Shown: positions 7,189 to 15,825, counted from the first letter of the stretch. The stretch: 18,094 nucleotides of DNA from JBJFGR01 sp051892875 (GCA_051892875.1 JBJFGR010000039.1:1-18094), one strand, 5' to 3'. A program made the numbers and translations. The notes: a model not told the origin generated them from the sequence alone.

Positions 7189-10100
7189 ATGTGTAAAAAA
7201 AACGTGGGATTAAAACTGTTGTCTGTTGCTATAGGTGCATCCGCACTTTTATATAGCCCGGCTCAGGCTAAAAACTATGAAAGTGAAATGGTTATTGTAC
7301 ATCCTTTCCAATGGACTTATGATAATCTTGCAAAAGAATGTACAGAATATTTAGGACCAGCTGGTGTTGATGGTATCCAAATTTCTCAGCCTGCTGAACA
7401 CATAAATAGAAGGGATGTATGGTGGGCCGTTTATCAACCTATTAACTTTAAGAATTTCACAACTATGACTGGTAATGAACAGCAGTTGAGAAATATGATA
7501 AAAGTTTGTAATGAAGCTGGTGTAAAAGTTTTTGCAGATGCAGTACTTAATCAAAGAGGTTCAGGTTCAGGAACAGGTCTAGGCGGAAGTCATTATGGTA
7601 ATGGTTCAAATTATCAAGATGGTTTTGATGCTAGTGATTTTAGAACCTCTTGTACCATAGGTGGTTACACTGATGCTAATCATGTAAGAACATGTTGTTT
7701 ATCAGGTATGCCTGATACAAGAACAGACAATCCATCAACTCAAGATAAAATTGCAGGTTATTTAAAAACTTTAATGGATATGGGGATATATGGATTCCGT
7801 ATCGATGCTGCAAAGCACATGGGATATACCGACATTGAAGCTATTTTATCAAAAACAGCTCAAAAGGCAGGCAGAAGACCCCCTGTTTATCAAGAAGTTA
7901 TAGGTGCTGATAGGGAAGCTGAAGATATCCAACCTATAAAATACACAGGTGTAGATAATGCTGTTGTAACTGATTTTTCATATGTAGGGAAAATGACTAA
8001 TGCTTTTGATTATGCTAATTATGGTGAAGCATTAAATCTTGGCACTGCTTTTGATTCAAATAATGCACAAGTATTTGTAAACAATCATGATAATGAAGCA
8101 AAGCGTTGTTCTGCAGGTACTTGCTCAATGGGAACTCAAAACAATCCTAGATATACTTTAGCTCAGTCTTGGTTGGTTGTTTGGCCTGTAGGTAAGGTTC
8201 GTCAAGTTTATTCTGGTTATAGTTTTTCACAACATGATCCAGCAGGTCCTATAGCGGCTGAACGTTGTCAAGGTGGTTGGTTGTGTCAGCACAGAGAACC
8301 TATCGTTTTAAATGCATTCCGTTTTGCAAGAGCAACACGTGGTCAAGGTGTTACTACTAAAGGTTATGATAATGGTGCATTATGGATAAACCGTGGGAAT
8401 AAAGGTTTTTACGTAATGAATACCACAGGTAGTGAATTCGAAAGAGAATTTACAGTAGAGCTTCCTGATGGTGACTATAAAAATATTTTAAGCTCATTAA
8501 AAGAAGATGAGTGGCCAACTGTTTCAGTAAGAAATCACAAGGCTAAGATCAAAGTTAAGGGTATGAGTGCCGCTGCAATATGTGATGGCGAATATTGTGG
8601 TGTTTCTGTTGATCCTTGTGAAAAAGATCCAACAAGTGCTTCTTGTTTATGTAAGGACGATTCCGATAAGAATTTATGTTCTGCATATTGTTCTTCATCA
8701 GGTGCAAACTCTAAGTCATGCGTATGTAAAGGTGAAGAAGTAGATAAGAATGGTTTATGTCAATCATATTGTTCTTTAAATCCTTCTGAAGATAATTGTT
8801 ACTGTGTTCTAAATCCAAATGATGATGAATGTCAAACTTTCTTTGAACCAACAAAGAATCTTTGTTACGCTGGTACATCTAATAAGTGGAAGTTTGATCA
8901 GATGACATTTAATAAGAGAACTGGTCAATGGACTATTAATCTCGAATTAGATGGAAAGGGTGATGACTCAGGTGAACAACGTTTTAAAGTTGCAGATGGC
9001 TGTTCTTGGGCTAGTGGTGTTTATGGTACAGGTGATACTAGCGATACTTTAGCATTAAATACTAGTAAAGATGGTGATGTTATTTTATCAGGAGTTGGTT
9101 TTTATTTATTGACTATTGATGATCTAACAATGAAGTTCTCTGTAACTCCAGTTCAAAGTAATAAGGCACCAGAAGCAAGTTTCTCATTATCACAAAATGG
9201 ATTAAAGGTTGCTTTTTCAAATACTTCATCAGATCCAGATGGTGATAACTTAAAGTATAGTTGGAATTTTGGTAATGGTAGTACTTCAACTGAAAAAGAT
9301 CCTGTTGTTACTTATGCAGAAGCTGGTACATATCATGTAACCTTAAGTGTTGATGATGGTAATGGCGGAAGTGATAAATATGAAAAAGATGTTGTGATTT
9401 CTGTTACCCCTCAAGTTGTTTATACAAAGGTGGCATTAAGAACATCAAATGATAATTATGGTACTTTCTTACTAGAACAATTAAGTTCTGATATTAATAT
9501 ATGGAAGACTACTAATTTTGAATTTACAGGAGATTCAAGCAATTTTAAGATTGAAGCTACTGATGGTACCCAATGTGTAATTTTAGGTGGAAAAGTTGGT
9601 GCTCCTTTAACTGCAGCAGGTGATTTTATAGTTGTGGATAAGGGAACTTATGATATTACTTTCGATGCAAAGACAAAAAAAGTAACCATGACTAAGTCTG
9701 GTGTTTGTGTAGGTGAATTATGCGGTCAAGCATGTGATAGTGGTTCTGACTGTATTGGCGGTATCTGCAAAGGTCCTGATTGTGTAGTTGATTCATGTAA
9801 AGGTTCAAAGTGTGGTCAAATTTGCAATTCAGGTTCTGATTGTGTAGATGGTATATGTAAAGGTAATGGCGTTGACTGTGATTATGTATCACAAGACAAT
9901 ACCAAAACTAACTGTGACAAGGATGGAACAACCAATAACTGTGAAGTAAGTAAGTATTCATATGATTTCTTAGGTGCTATTTATACTAAAGAAGCAACAA
10001 CATTTAGGATCTGGTCTCCAGATAGCTCAAATGTAACTGTAGATGTAAATGGTAAAACTTATAATTTATCAAAGACTTCTATGAATGGCTATGATAATGT

Positions 10101-11835
10101 GTATGAAGTTAAAGTATCTGGAGATCTTGATTTAGTACCTTATCAGTTTAAGATTAATGGAAAGGCTGTTCGTGATCCATATGGTAAGATGGTTGTACCT
10201 GCTTCATATTCAGGTTCTGATGGTAAAGGTGTAGCTTCTTCTGATAACCGTAATGTTGTAATGAATATGCGTGCAACAGATTTGAAGGATGGTTGGGCTG
10301 TTCGTCCAGTATTTATCAACAGAGAAGATGCAATTATTTACGAAGCACATGTTCGTGACTTTACTGTTGACTCATCATCAGGTGTTTCAGATGATAAGAA
10401 GGGACGCTATTTAGGTATGGTTGAAACTGGTACTAAATCAAAAGATGGTTTAGCAACAGGTATAGACCACTTAAAGGAATTGGGAATTACACACGTTCAA
10501 TTGTTGCCAGTATATGATTATGGTTCATGTTCAGATGTAGATTCTCAAAGTGATAGTTGTTACAACTGGGGTTATGATCCTGTAAACTTTAATGTTCCTG
10601 AAGATAGATATACATCTGTATTTAAGACTGATAAATATAGACAAAAAGTTCAAGAATTTAAAGAAATGGTTAATGAATTCCACAAAAATGGTATTCGTGT
10701 AATCATGGATGTTGTATACAATCATACCTATGCAAAGGAAATGTTTGAAAACATTACAGGTAAGTACTATACATCTACAGACTTATCTGGATGTGGTAAT
10801 TCAACAGATCCTAAACAACAGATGGTAAGCCGTTTTATTCGTGACTCATTAGAATATTGGGCAACAGAATATAATATTGACGGATTCCGTTTTGATTTGG
10901 TAGGTATTTTTGATGTAAACAACTTCAAGGAATGGGGTGAGTATTTAAATAATAAATACCCTGATCGTAACTTTTTAATGTATGGTGAACCTTGGAATGG
11001 TTACGCAACAGATCCTTCTGAAAGTACTAGAGTACGTTTAGGTACAATTCGTCAAGGTGTTAGTGGACATGTTGGTGTATTTAATGGTAAGTATCGTGAA
11101 TGCGTGAAAGGCGGTAGTGATAATGCCATTGGTGGATTTATGTTTAACCAAACTTACAATGATTTAGGTGCTGGTGTAAGTAATAATGTTGAATGTGTTT
11201 CTGCAGGTGTTAAAGGTGGTATTGGTGATAATACCAACGCATGGACACCATTATTCGCAGCAGATCCTGAACAGAGTATAAATTATCTAACAGCTCATGA
11301 TAATTTAACTATGGCTGATAAAATAACTAAGATGAATGCCTCAGGTACCTATGCAAGTAGATTACAGGCTTATGGTAATGGCATTATGTTAGTAAGCCAG
11401 GGTATTCCGTTCTTACATTCAGGTGTTGAATTCTCACGTTCTAAGAACATGGATCATAATTCATATAAGACACCTGGTGATGTTAATAATATCAAATGGG
11501 GCTTAAAGAGTACTAATAAGGCTGTGTTTGATTACTACAAGGGTATGATTGCTATGCGTAAAGCACACCCTGCATTCCGTATGACTACTAGAAATCTTAT
11601 TGAACAGAACGTTCGTACAAGTGGTCAAAGTGGAGCAATTGTAGTTGATATCAATGGTTCAGCTGTTAATGACTCATGGAACCAAATTAAAGTTGTTATT
11701 AATAGTGGCAATAACTTGTCTATTTCAGGCGTAGATGGCTGGAAGAAGAAAGTAAACGGCGTAAAAGTTGCTGAAGATAATACAACTGGTAATAATACTG
11801 CTGAAGGTACTGCAGTAACAATTTGGTATAAATAA
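7189..11835 (+). CDS. Secreted bifunctional alpha-amylase / type I pullulanase
   Basis: Predicted exported enzyme that hydrolyses alpha-1,4 and alpha-1,6 bonds of starch, 1548 residues. Order of parts: signal peptide 1-27 (cut after AQA); GH13 alpha-amylase, about 30-465, with nucleophile Asp206 (GFRIDAAKH), acid/base Glu236 (VYQEV) and Asp301 (NNHDN); cysteine-rich linker 465-560; a beta-sandwich, perhaps starch-binding, 555-655; PKD domain 658-738; a second beta-sandwich 745-836; cysteine-rich repeats 839-918; CBM48-like domain 923-1010; GH13 pullulanase, about 1045-1548, with YNWGYDP at 1125-1131, Asp1174, Asp1236 (GFRFD), Glu1267 (YGEPW) and Asp1371. YNWGYDP marks type I pullulanases. In amylase region I the usual His is Gln122 (DAVLNQ). 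TTGGAG lies eight bases before the ATG. The PKD lipoprotein follows 47 bp downstream. The two activities are firm; the beta-sandwich roles are inferred. Confidence 0.93.
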   Translation: MCKKNVGLKLLSVAIGASALLYSPAQAKNYESEMVIVHPFQWTYDNLAKECTEYLGPAGVDGIQISQPAEHINRRDVWWAVYQPINFKNFTTMTGNEQQLRNMIKVCNEAGVKVFADAVLNQRGSGSGTGLGGSHYGNGSNYQDGFDASDFRTSCTIGGYTDANHVRTCCLSGMPDTRTDNPSTQDKIAGYLKTLMDMGIYGFRIDAAKHMGYTDIEAILSKTAQKAGRRPPVYQEVIGADREAEDIQPIKYTGVDNAVVTDFSYVGKMTNAFDYANYGEALNLGTAFDSNNAQVFVNNHDNEAKRCSAGTCSMGTQNNPRYTLAQSWLVVWPVGKVRQVYSGYSFSQHDPAGPIAAERCQGGWLCQHREPIVLNAFRFARATRGQGVTTKGYDNGALWINRGNKGFYVMNTTGSEFEREFTVELPDGDYKNILSSLKEDEWPTVSVRNHKAKIKVKGMSAAAICDGEYCGVSVDPCEKDPTSASCLCKDDSDKNLCSAYCSSSGANSKSCVCKGEEVDKNGLCQSYCSLNPSEDNCYCVLNPNDDECQTFFEPTKNLCYAGTSNKWKFDQMTFNKRTGQWTINLELDGKGDDSGEQRFKVADGCSWASGVYGTGDTSDTLALNTSKDGDVILSGVGFYLLTIDDLTMKFSVTPVQSNKAPEASFSLSQNGLKVAFSNTSSDPDGDNLKYSWNFGNGSTSTEKDPVVTYAEAGTYHVTLSVDDGNGGSDKYEKDVVISVTPQVVYTKVALRTSNDNYGTFLLEQLSSDINIWKTTNFEFTGDSSNFKIEATDGTQCVILGGKVGAPLTAAGDFIVVDKGTYDITFDAKTKKVTMTKSGVCVGELCGQACDSGSDCIGGICKGPDCVVDSCKGSKCGQICNSGSDCVDGICKGNGVDCDYVSQDNTKTNCDKDGTTNNCEVSKYSYDFLGAIYTKEATTFRIWSPDSSNVTVDVNGKTYNLSKTSMNGYDNVYEVKVSGDLDLVPYQFKINGKAVRDPYGKMVVPASYSGSDGKGVASSDNRNVVMNMRATDLKDGWAVRPVFINREDAIIYEAHVRDFTVDSSSGVSDDKKGRYLGMVETGTKSKDGLATGIDHLKELGITHVQLLPVYDYGSCSDVDSQSDSCYNWGYDPVNFNVPEDRYTSVFKTDKYRQKVQEFKEMVNEFHKNGIRVIMDVVYNHTYAKEMFENITGKYYTSTDLSGCGNSTDPKQQMVSRFIRDSLEYWATEYNIDGFRFDLVGIFDVNNFKEWGEYLNNKYPDRNFLMYGEPWNGYATDPSESTRVRLGTIRQGVSGHVGVFNGKYRECVKGGSDNAIGGFMFNQTYNDLGAGVSNNVECVSAGVKGGIGDNTNAWTPLFAADPEQSINYLTAHDNLTMADKITKMNASGTYASRLQAYGNGIMLVSQGIPFLHSGVEFSRSKNMDHNSYKTPGDVNNIKWGLKSTNKAVFDYYKGMIAMRKAHPAFRMTTRNLIEQNVRTSGQSGAIVVDINGSAVNDSWNQIKVVINSGNNLSISGVDGWKKKVNGVKVAEDNTTGNNTAEGTAVTIWYK
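8581..8865 (+). repeat. First cysteine-rich linker with degenerate repeats
   Basis: Residues 465-559 contain 15 cysteines in about three loose repeats of the form C-x-C-K...LC-x2-YC (for example DKNLCSAYC and KNGLCQSYC). It joins the amylase module to the first beta-sandwich domain. Probably a disulfide-stabilised spacer; no known fold is recognised. Confidence 0.6.
9700..9864 (+). repeat. Two-copy 90-bp cysteine repeat
   Basis: Residues 839-862 and 869-892 are two copies, 30 residues apart, of C-x-G-x2-CGQ-x-C-x-SGSDC-x2-GICKG. Together with the following stretch to residue 918 the segment has 14 cysteines. It links the second beta-sandwich domain to the pullulanase half. Confidence 0.8.
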
Positions 11836-11842
11836 TTTAATT

Positions 11843-11867
11843 GAGGGCTAGTTTTAAATTAGTCCTC
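11843..11867 (+). other. Hairpin between amylase-pullulanase and lipoprotein genes
   Basis: GAGGGCTA (11843-11850) pairs with TAGTCCTC (11860-11867) over 8 bp with one G-U and a 9-nt loop. There is no T-run after it, so it is not a full terminator. Its last four bases, CCTC, could instead pair with the GAGG ribosome binding site (11872-11875) of the next gene. It may set the relative amounts of the two proteins. Confidence 0.45.
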
Positions 11868-11882
11868 TATCGAGGTTTTAAA

Positions 11883-13298
11883 ATGTTTAAACTTACAAAA
11901 TTTAGTTTAGCTTTATTAACTGCTGTATCGTTAACAGCTTGTGGTGGTGGAAGTGGTTCAGGCTCAGATTCAGGTAGCTCTAGCGATGGTTCTGCGTCTG
12001 GTAAAACAACTTTAAAGGTTCATGTACAGCAAAATACCTATGCTTATCAAAATGATGTACCATCAGTTTCAGATGCTACAGATTCTGATATGGTTGTTTG
12101 TATTGATCGTAGTGTTGATAAAAAATGTGATGATTCTACTAGCGATATAGTAGGTAAATACGAGAATGGTATCGCAATAATCGAATTGGATAATAAAACA
12201 ATTTCTGATTTATATGATTATGATGTTATTGCTTACAACAAAGCTGATAATTCTAGTGATCTATTTAAATACAAATTTGGTAAAATAAACAATATAGATG
12301 TTAGTTCAACAGATTCTGATAATAATGTTGAATTATATTTAAATGCATTATCAACAATTCAAAATACTTTGGGTGGCTTTTACGAATTTAAGGGAGCTAT
12401 GGGGGCACCTCAAACATCAATTATTGATTTTTCATCAAATGATATAAACTCAGAATTTGTTAATGAAACGTTTAAAGTATTTGTTGATATTTTTTATAGG
12501 ACTAAACTTTTTACAAAGGATGATAAAACAATAAGGCAACAAATTAAAGATTCATATGAAGAAATTTATAATCTTCTTGATAGTGATTATGATAGACTTG
12601 ATGTGATTAACAAAGTAGAAGATAATTATAATAAAGATAATGAGAGTAATCCTTTTAGTGGGATAAGTGATGAATTTAATAAAAATCACGCACCAATAGC
12701 TAGTTTTACAGTTGATGTTGATGGTTACAAAGTATTAATTTCTAACAATTCATCAGATGAAGATGAAGGTGATTCATTATCTTATATTTGGAATTTTGAT
12801 GATGGTAGTCGTCCAGAAGCGAAAAGTGAAAAAGAATTTGAATATACATACTCTTCATACGGTAAATACACTATTGTGTTAAAAGTATCTGATGGAAAGC
12901 AAACATCTTCTTATTCTAAAGAAGTTGAAATTAAATGTGTAGGAGATGACTGTGATCAACATGTTAATAATAAGCCAGTAGCTAAGTTTTCTTATAAAGT
13001 AGATGGCTTAAATGTAACATTTTCAAATGAATCTTATGATGCAGATAAGGATAATTTAACATACTCTTGGAGTATGGGTAACGGAGATGTTGTAGATTAT
13101 AGCCAAACTACATTTACTTATAATTATTCAACAAATGGAACATACACTGTTGTATTAAAAGTATCTGATGGTAAATCTACAGATTCTGAAATAAAAACAA
13201 TAACAGTAACTAAAAATGTTGTTGTAGATTGTTCTTCAGGAATTTGTTCAACAGAATGTCCACAAAATTGTGAAGAAACATTAAAGTGTACTTTATAG
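11883..13298 (+). CDS. Outer-surface lipoprotein with two PKD domains
   Basis: With the ATG at 11883, supported by GAGG seven bases upstream, it is a 471-residue lipoprotein. It has a signal peptide with lipobox LTAC and lipidated Cys20, followed by Gly rather than Asp, which predicts the outer membrane. Next come a Gly/Ser linker (21-40), a region of unknown fold (about 41-265), two PKD domains (about 268-351 and 362-444), and a cysteine-rich tail (446-471). The PKD domains (NFDDGS and SMGNGD) closely resemble the one in the preceding enzyme, and the tail recalls its cysteine linkers. The 47-bp gap and shared terminator suggest an operon. A role in surface starch binding or holding the enzyme is an inference. 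An in-frame ATG at 11841 would add 14 residues ahead of the signal peptide and has no ribosome binding site. Confidence 0.85.
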   Translation: MFKLTKFSLALLTAVSLTACGGGSGSGSDSGSSSDGSASGKTTLKVHVQQNTYAYQNDVPSVSDATDSDMVVCIDRSVDKKCDDSTSDIVGKYENGIAIIELDNKTISDLYDYDVIAYNKADNSSDLFKYKFGKINNIDVSSTDSDNNVELYLNALSTIQNTLGGFYEFKGAMGAPQTSIIDFSSNDINSEFVNETFKVFVDIFYRTKLFTKDDKTIRQQIKDSYEEIYNLLDSDYDRLDVINKVEDNYNKDNESNPFSGISDEFNKNHAPIASFTVDVDGYKVLISNNSSDEDEGDSLSYIWNFDDGSRPEAKSEKEFEYTYSSYGKYTIVLKVSDGKQTSSYSKEVEIKCVGDDCDQHVNNKPVAKFSYKVDGLNVTFSNESYDADKDNLTYSWSMGNGDVVDYSQTTFTYNYSTNGTYTVVLKVSDGKSTDSEIKTITVTKNVVVDCSSGICSTECPQNCEETLKCTL

Positions 13299-13349
13299 AC
13301 TAGGTAAATTTATTATTAAAAGAACTACTCAAAAAAATTGGAGTTATTC

Positions 13350-13374
13350 CATAAGTTGAACAAATAAACTTATG
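13350..13374 (+). other. Small hairpin before the operon terminator
   Basis: CATAAGTT (13350-13357) pairs perfectly with AACTTATG (13367-13374) around a 9-nt loop. It has no T-run and sits 14 bp before the main terminator; the bases just after it repeat CTTAT(G/A) (three near-copies at 13369-13386). Function unknown; it may protect the mRNA 3' end. Confidence 0.5.
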
Positions 13375-13387
13375 CTTATGCTTATAC

Positions 13388-13437
13388 TAAGGCTAAATTT
13401 CTTATTTAAAAGGAATTTGGCCTTATAATTTTTTATA
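13388..13437 (+). terminator. Terminator of the amylase-pullulanase / lipoprotein operon
   Basis: A 15-16-bp stem (13388-13403 with 13410-13425, including two G-U pairs) around loop ATTTAA, followed by ATAATTTTTTATA. It lies 90 bp after the lipoprotein stop codon. Confidence 0.88.
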
Positions 13438-13518
13438 TTTGAAGGTATGAAATTTAATACATTTTGAGATGACTTTTTTCGACATTTTTATGTTGCCATT
13501 ATCAAATTTTTTTAAAAA

Positions 13519-13547
13519 TTGACAAACATCTCATTTTTTTAGATAAT
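13519..13547 (+). promoter_or_regulatory. Promoter of deaD
   Basis: A perfect TTGACA (13519-13524), a 17-bp spacer and GATAAT (13542-13547, 5/6). This is the best sigma70 promoter in the window. Transcription would start near 13554, leaving an untranslated leader of about 288 nt before deaD. Confidence 0.8.
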
Positions 13548-13553
13548 TGTAAA

Positions 13554-13841
13554 AAATTAATTTTTGTACATTGTGGAAGTAGGGCACTTTACATAAAGTG
13601 TATTCAAACCTCTTTTCTTTTATACAACAGTAGTGATTTTGCAGGGGTTGTTTTTGAGAAAGCAGAGGTGAGTGGTTTCTGTGGATATCTCAAGAAAGAA
13701 CTTTATATTGTTGTAAGTCTTGTTAGAATTTCATAAAGTCATTAAGAATTTATATGTATGTTATATACATATAGGTGTTGGTGTCGTTGACTTTCATATA
13801 GTTAATAGTATTCAAATTTTTATTATCAAAAGTGGAAATAT
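13554..13841 (+). promoter_or_regulatory. Long structured 5' leader of deaD
   Basis: The stretch from the predicted start to the deaD ATG contains several stems. CACTTTA/TAAAGTG is at 13585-13600. A long stem (13608-13618 with 13657-13669, 11 bp with a two-base bulge) encloses ACAAC/GTTGT (13624-13628 with 13647-13651). AAAGTCA/TGACTTT (13736-13742 with 13789-13795) encloses a 9-bp hairpin, TATATGTAT/ATACATATA (13751-13773). Long leaders that control translation in the cold are known for E. coli csdA/deaD. I see no matching cold-box sequence, so a thermosensor or cold-shock role is inference. The remaining 13299-13518 holds only the terminator structures. Confidence 0.6.
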
Positions 13842-15749
13842 ATGACAGATATTTTAAATAAAGATATGCTAGATAAAATAGCTGAAGAATTGGACAATAA
13901 CGAAACTGAATCAGAAAAAGCAAGAAATGAAGATTTTGATAATGTTATTCTTTTTGATGACTTAGGATTAAAAGACGAAGTTTTAAGAGCAATAAAAGAT
14001 TTAGGTTTTGAAATCCCTTCACCTATTCAAGAAAAGTCAATTGGACCATTATTAGAAGGTCACGATATTTTAGGACAAGCTCAAACAGGTACTGGTAAAA
14101 CAGCTGCATTTGGTTTGCCAATTTTATCAAGAATGGATCCATTATCAAAAGATACTCAAGTATTAATTTTAACACCAACACGCGAATTAGCTATACAGGT
14201 TGCGGAAGCTATTAAATCATTCGCAAAGTATTTACCTAAGTTTAATATATTGCCTATTTATGGTGGAACTTCATATGACGTGCAAATAAAAGCTTTAAAC
14301 CGTGGGGCACAGATTGTTGTTGGTACTCCTGGTCGTGTAATGGATTTGATAAAGAGAGAAAAACTTAAATTAAATAAATTAAAAGCATTAGTATTAGATG
14401 AAGCAGATGAAATGCTTCGTATGGGTTTTATTGAAGATATTGAGTGGATTATTAATCAGTGTCCTGAAGACAGACAAAATGCTTTATTTTCTGCAACAAT
14501 GCCAGATGTAATAAAACGTGTTGCAAAACAATATTTAAAGAATCCTGTAGAAATTAAAATTGCTTCAAAAACGACTACTGCAACAACAGTTCGTCAGCGT
14601 TATTGGTTAGTATCAGGCCTTCATAAAATTGATGCATTGACAAGATTGTTAGAAGTAGAACCTTATGATGCTTTACTTATCTTTACAAGAACAAAGACAG
14701 AAGCTGAAGAGTTGGCTACAAAGTTAGCTGCAAGGGGGCATGCTTGTGAAGCTCTTCATGGTGATATACCACAGAAGATGCGTGAAAAAATTGTTGATAA
14801 GCTAAAGAAAGGTTTATTAGATGTATTAATTGCTACAGATGTTGTAGCAAGAGGTTTAGATGTAGAACGTATAACTCATGTTGTTAATTACGATATTCCA
14901 TATGATCCAGAATCTTATGTTCATCGTATAGGAAGAACAGGGAGAGCAGGTAGAACTGGTGATGCTATTTTGTTCGTTTCTCCTCGTGAAAGAAGAATGT
15001 TGCGTTTAATAGAACATACAACTAAGCAACCAATTGAACCAATGAAGATGCCAACAACTGAAGATATTAATAAGCATCGTTTAGAGGTTTTTAAGAATAA
15101 GATTATTTCAGGGTTAGAAGCTGATGATTTAGAGCCATATCAAGAACTTGTAAATGATATTTTAAGTGATGAATCTATAGATCCTATTGATTTGTGTGTG
15201 GCTATGGCTAAATTGATTCAAGGTGATGAGCCTTTATTTATGGATGAATCAAAACCAGAACCTAAGCAAAAATCATTTGATGATGATTCACATAGGGAAC
15301 GTAAGAAATCTGGTCCATCATCTGAAGCTATACCTTTAAAAGATTATCCAGATATACCAATGATACGATATCGTGTTGCTGTTGGTTATAAAGATGGGGT
15401 TAAGCCTGGTCAAATCGTAGGTGCTATTGCCAACGAAGGAGGCATTGATAGTCAATACATAGGTCATATTGAGATTTATGAAACTTATTCAATTGTTGAT
15501 TTGCCTGATGGAATGCCTAATGATATTTTAGCAACATTGAAGAGCAGTCGAGTGGCAGGAAGGGCTTTAGAAATTAGAAAGTATTATGCTGATAGAACAG
15601 CTGAACAAGATAAGGAAGCTCGTCATTCTAGAAATGTTAGAAATGATCGTAGTAAACGCAAGGATCTAGAAGATAAGAAGTCTTCAAGAAGAAGTTCTCG
15701 TGGTAAAAAGAGTTCTGTGACAGGAAGGGGGGCTCCTTTTAAATTTTAA
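13842..15749 (+). CDS. deaD: DEAD-box RNA helicase, DeaD/CsdA type
   Basis: ATP-dependent RNA helicase, 635 residues, expected to act in ribosome assembly and mRNA turnover, especially in the cold. Helicase motifs in order: Q motif around Phe38-Gln63, AQTGTGKT 80-87, PTREL 112-116, TPGR 162-165, DEAD 186-189, SAT 217-219, ARGLD 336-340 and HRIGRTGR 361-368. Residues of about 508-580 form a DbpA-like RNA-binding domain (from YRVAVGYKDG), which separates it from RhlE and SrmB. The tail after 580 is very basic (many Arg, Lys and Ser), as in DeaD. An acidic N-terminal extension of about 35 residues precedes the Q motif. The ribosome binding site (AGTGGA) is weak, which fits control through its long leader. 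It stands alone, followed by a terminator. Confidence 0.95.
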   Translation: MTDILNKDMLDKIAEELDNNETESEKARNEDFDNVILFDDLGLKDEVLRAIKDLGFEIPSPIQEKSIGPLLEGHDILGQAQTGTGKTAAFGLPILSRMDPLSKDTQVLILTPTRELAIQVAEAIKSFAKYLPKFNILPIYGGTSYDVQIKALNRGAQIVVGTPGRVMDLIKREKLKLNKLKALVLDEADEMLRMGFIEDIEWIINQCPEDRQNALFSATMPDVIKRVAKQYLKNPVEIKIASKTTTATTVRQRYWLVSGLHKIDALTRLLEVEPYDALLIFTRTKTEAEELATKLAARGHACEALHGDIPQKMREKIVDKLKKGLLDVLIATDVVARGLDVERITHVVNYDIPYDPESYVHRIGRTGRAGRTGDAILFVSPRERRMLRLIEHTTKQPIEPMKMPTTEDINKHRLEVFKNKIISGLEADDLEPYQELVNDILSDESIDPIDLCVAMAKLIQGDEPLFMDESKPEPKQKSFDDDSHRERKKSGPSSEAIPLKDYPDIPMIRYRVAVGYKDGVKPGQIVGAIANEGGIDSQYIGHIEIYETYSIVDLPDGMPNDILATLKSSRVAGRALEIRKYYADRTAEQDKEARHSRNVRNDRSKRKDLEDKKSSRRSSRGKKSSVTGRGAPFKF

Positions 15750-15790
15750 TAATGATATGTATGTGTGAACTACATTGAAGTAAATTTTTA

Positions 15791-15825
15791 GGAAGTCTTT
15801 AATTTAAAGACTTCCTTTAAAATTT
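15791..15825 (+). terminator. Terminator of deaD
   Basis: GGAAGTCTTT (15791-15800) pairs perfectly with AAAGACTTCC (15806-15815) around a 5-nt loop, followed by TTTAAAATTT. The T-tract is broken by As. It lies 41 bp after the deaD stop and 65 bp before the convergent methyltransferase gene ends, and may also serve that gene from the other side. Confidence 0.75.

Noticed and set aside
11841..11882. An upstream in-frame start for the lipoprotein
   Set aside because: It would put 14 residues before the lipoprotein signal peptide, lies by the hairpin and lacks a ribosome binding site; the ATG at 11883 has GAGG at the right distance.
13369..13386. CTTATG/CTTATG/CTTATA tandem repeat as a CRISPR or phase-variable repeat
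   Set aside because: Only three six-base units outside any gene; too short for either.
13680..13715. A short GTG-started frame in the deaD leader (after GAGGTGA)
   Set aside because: Only 11 codons, a non-ATG start, and its ribosome site is in a predicted stem; there is no composition signal to support it.
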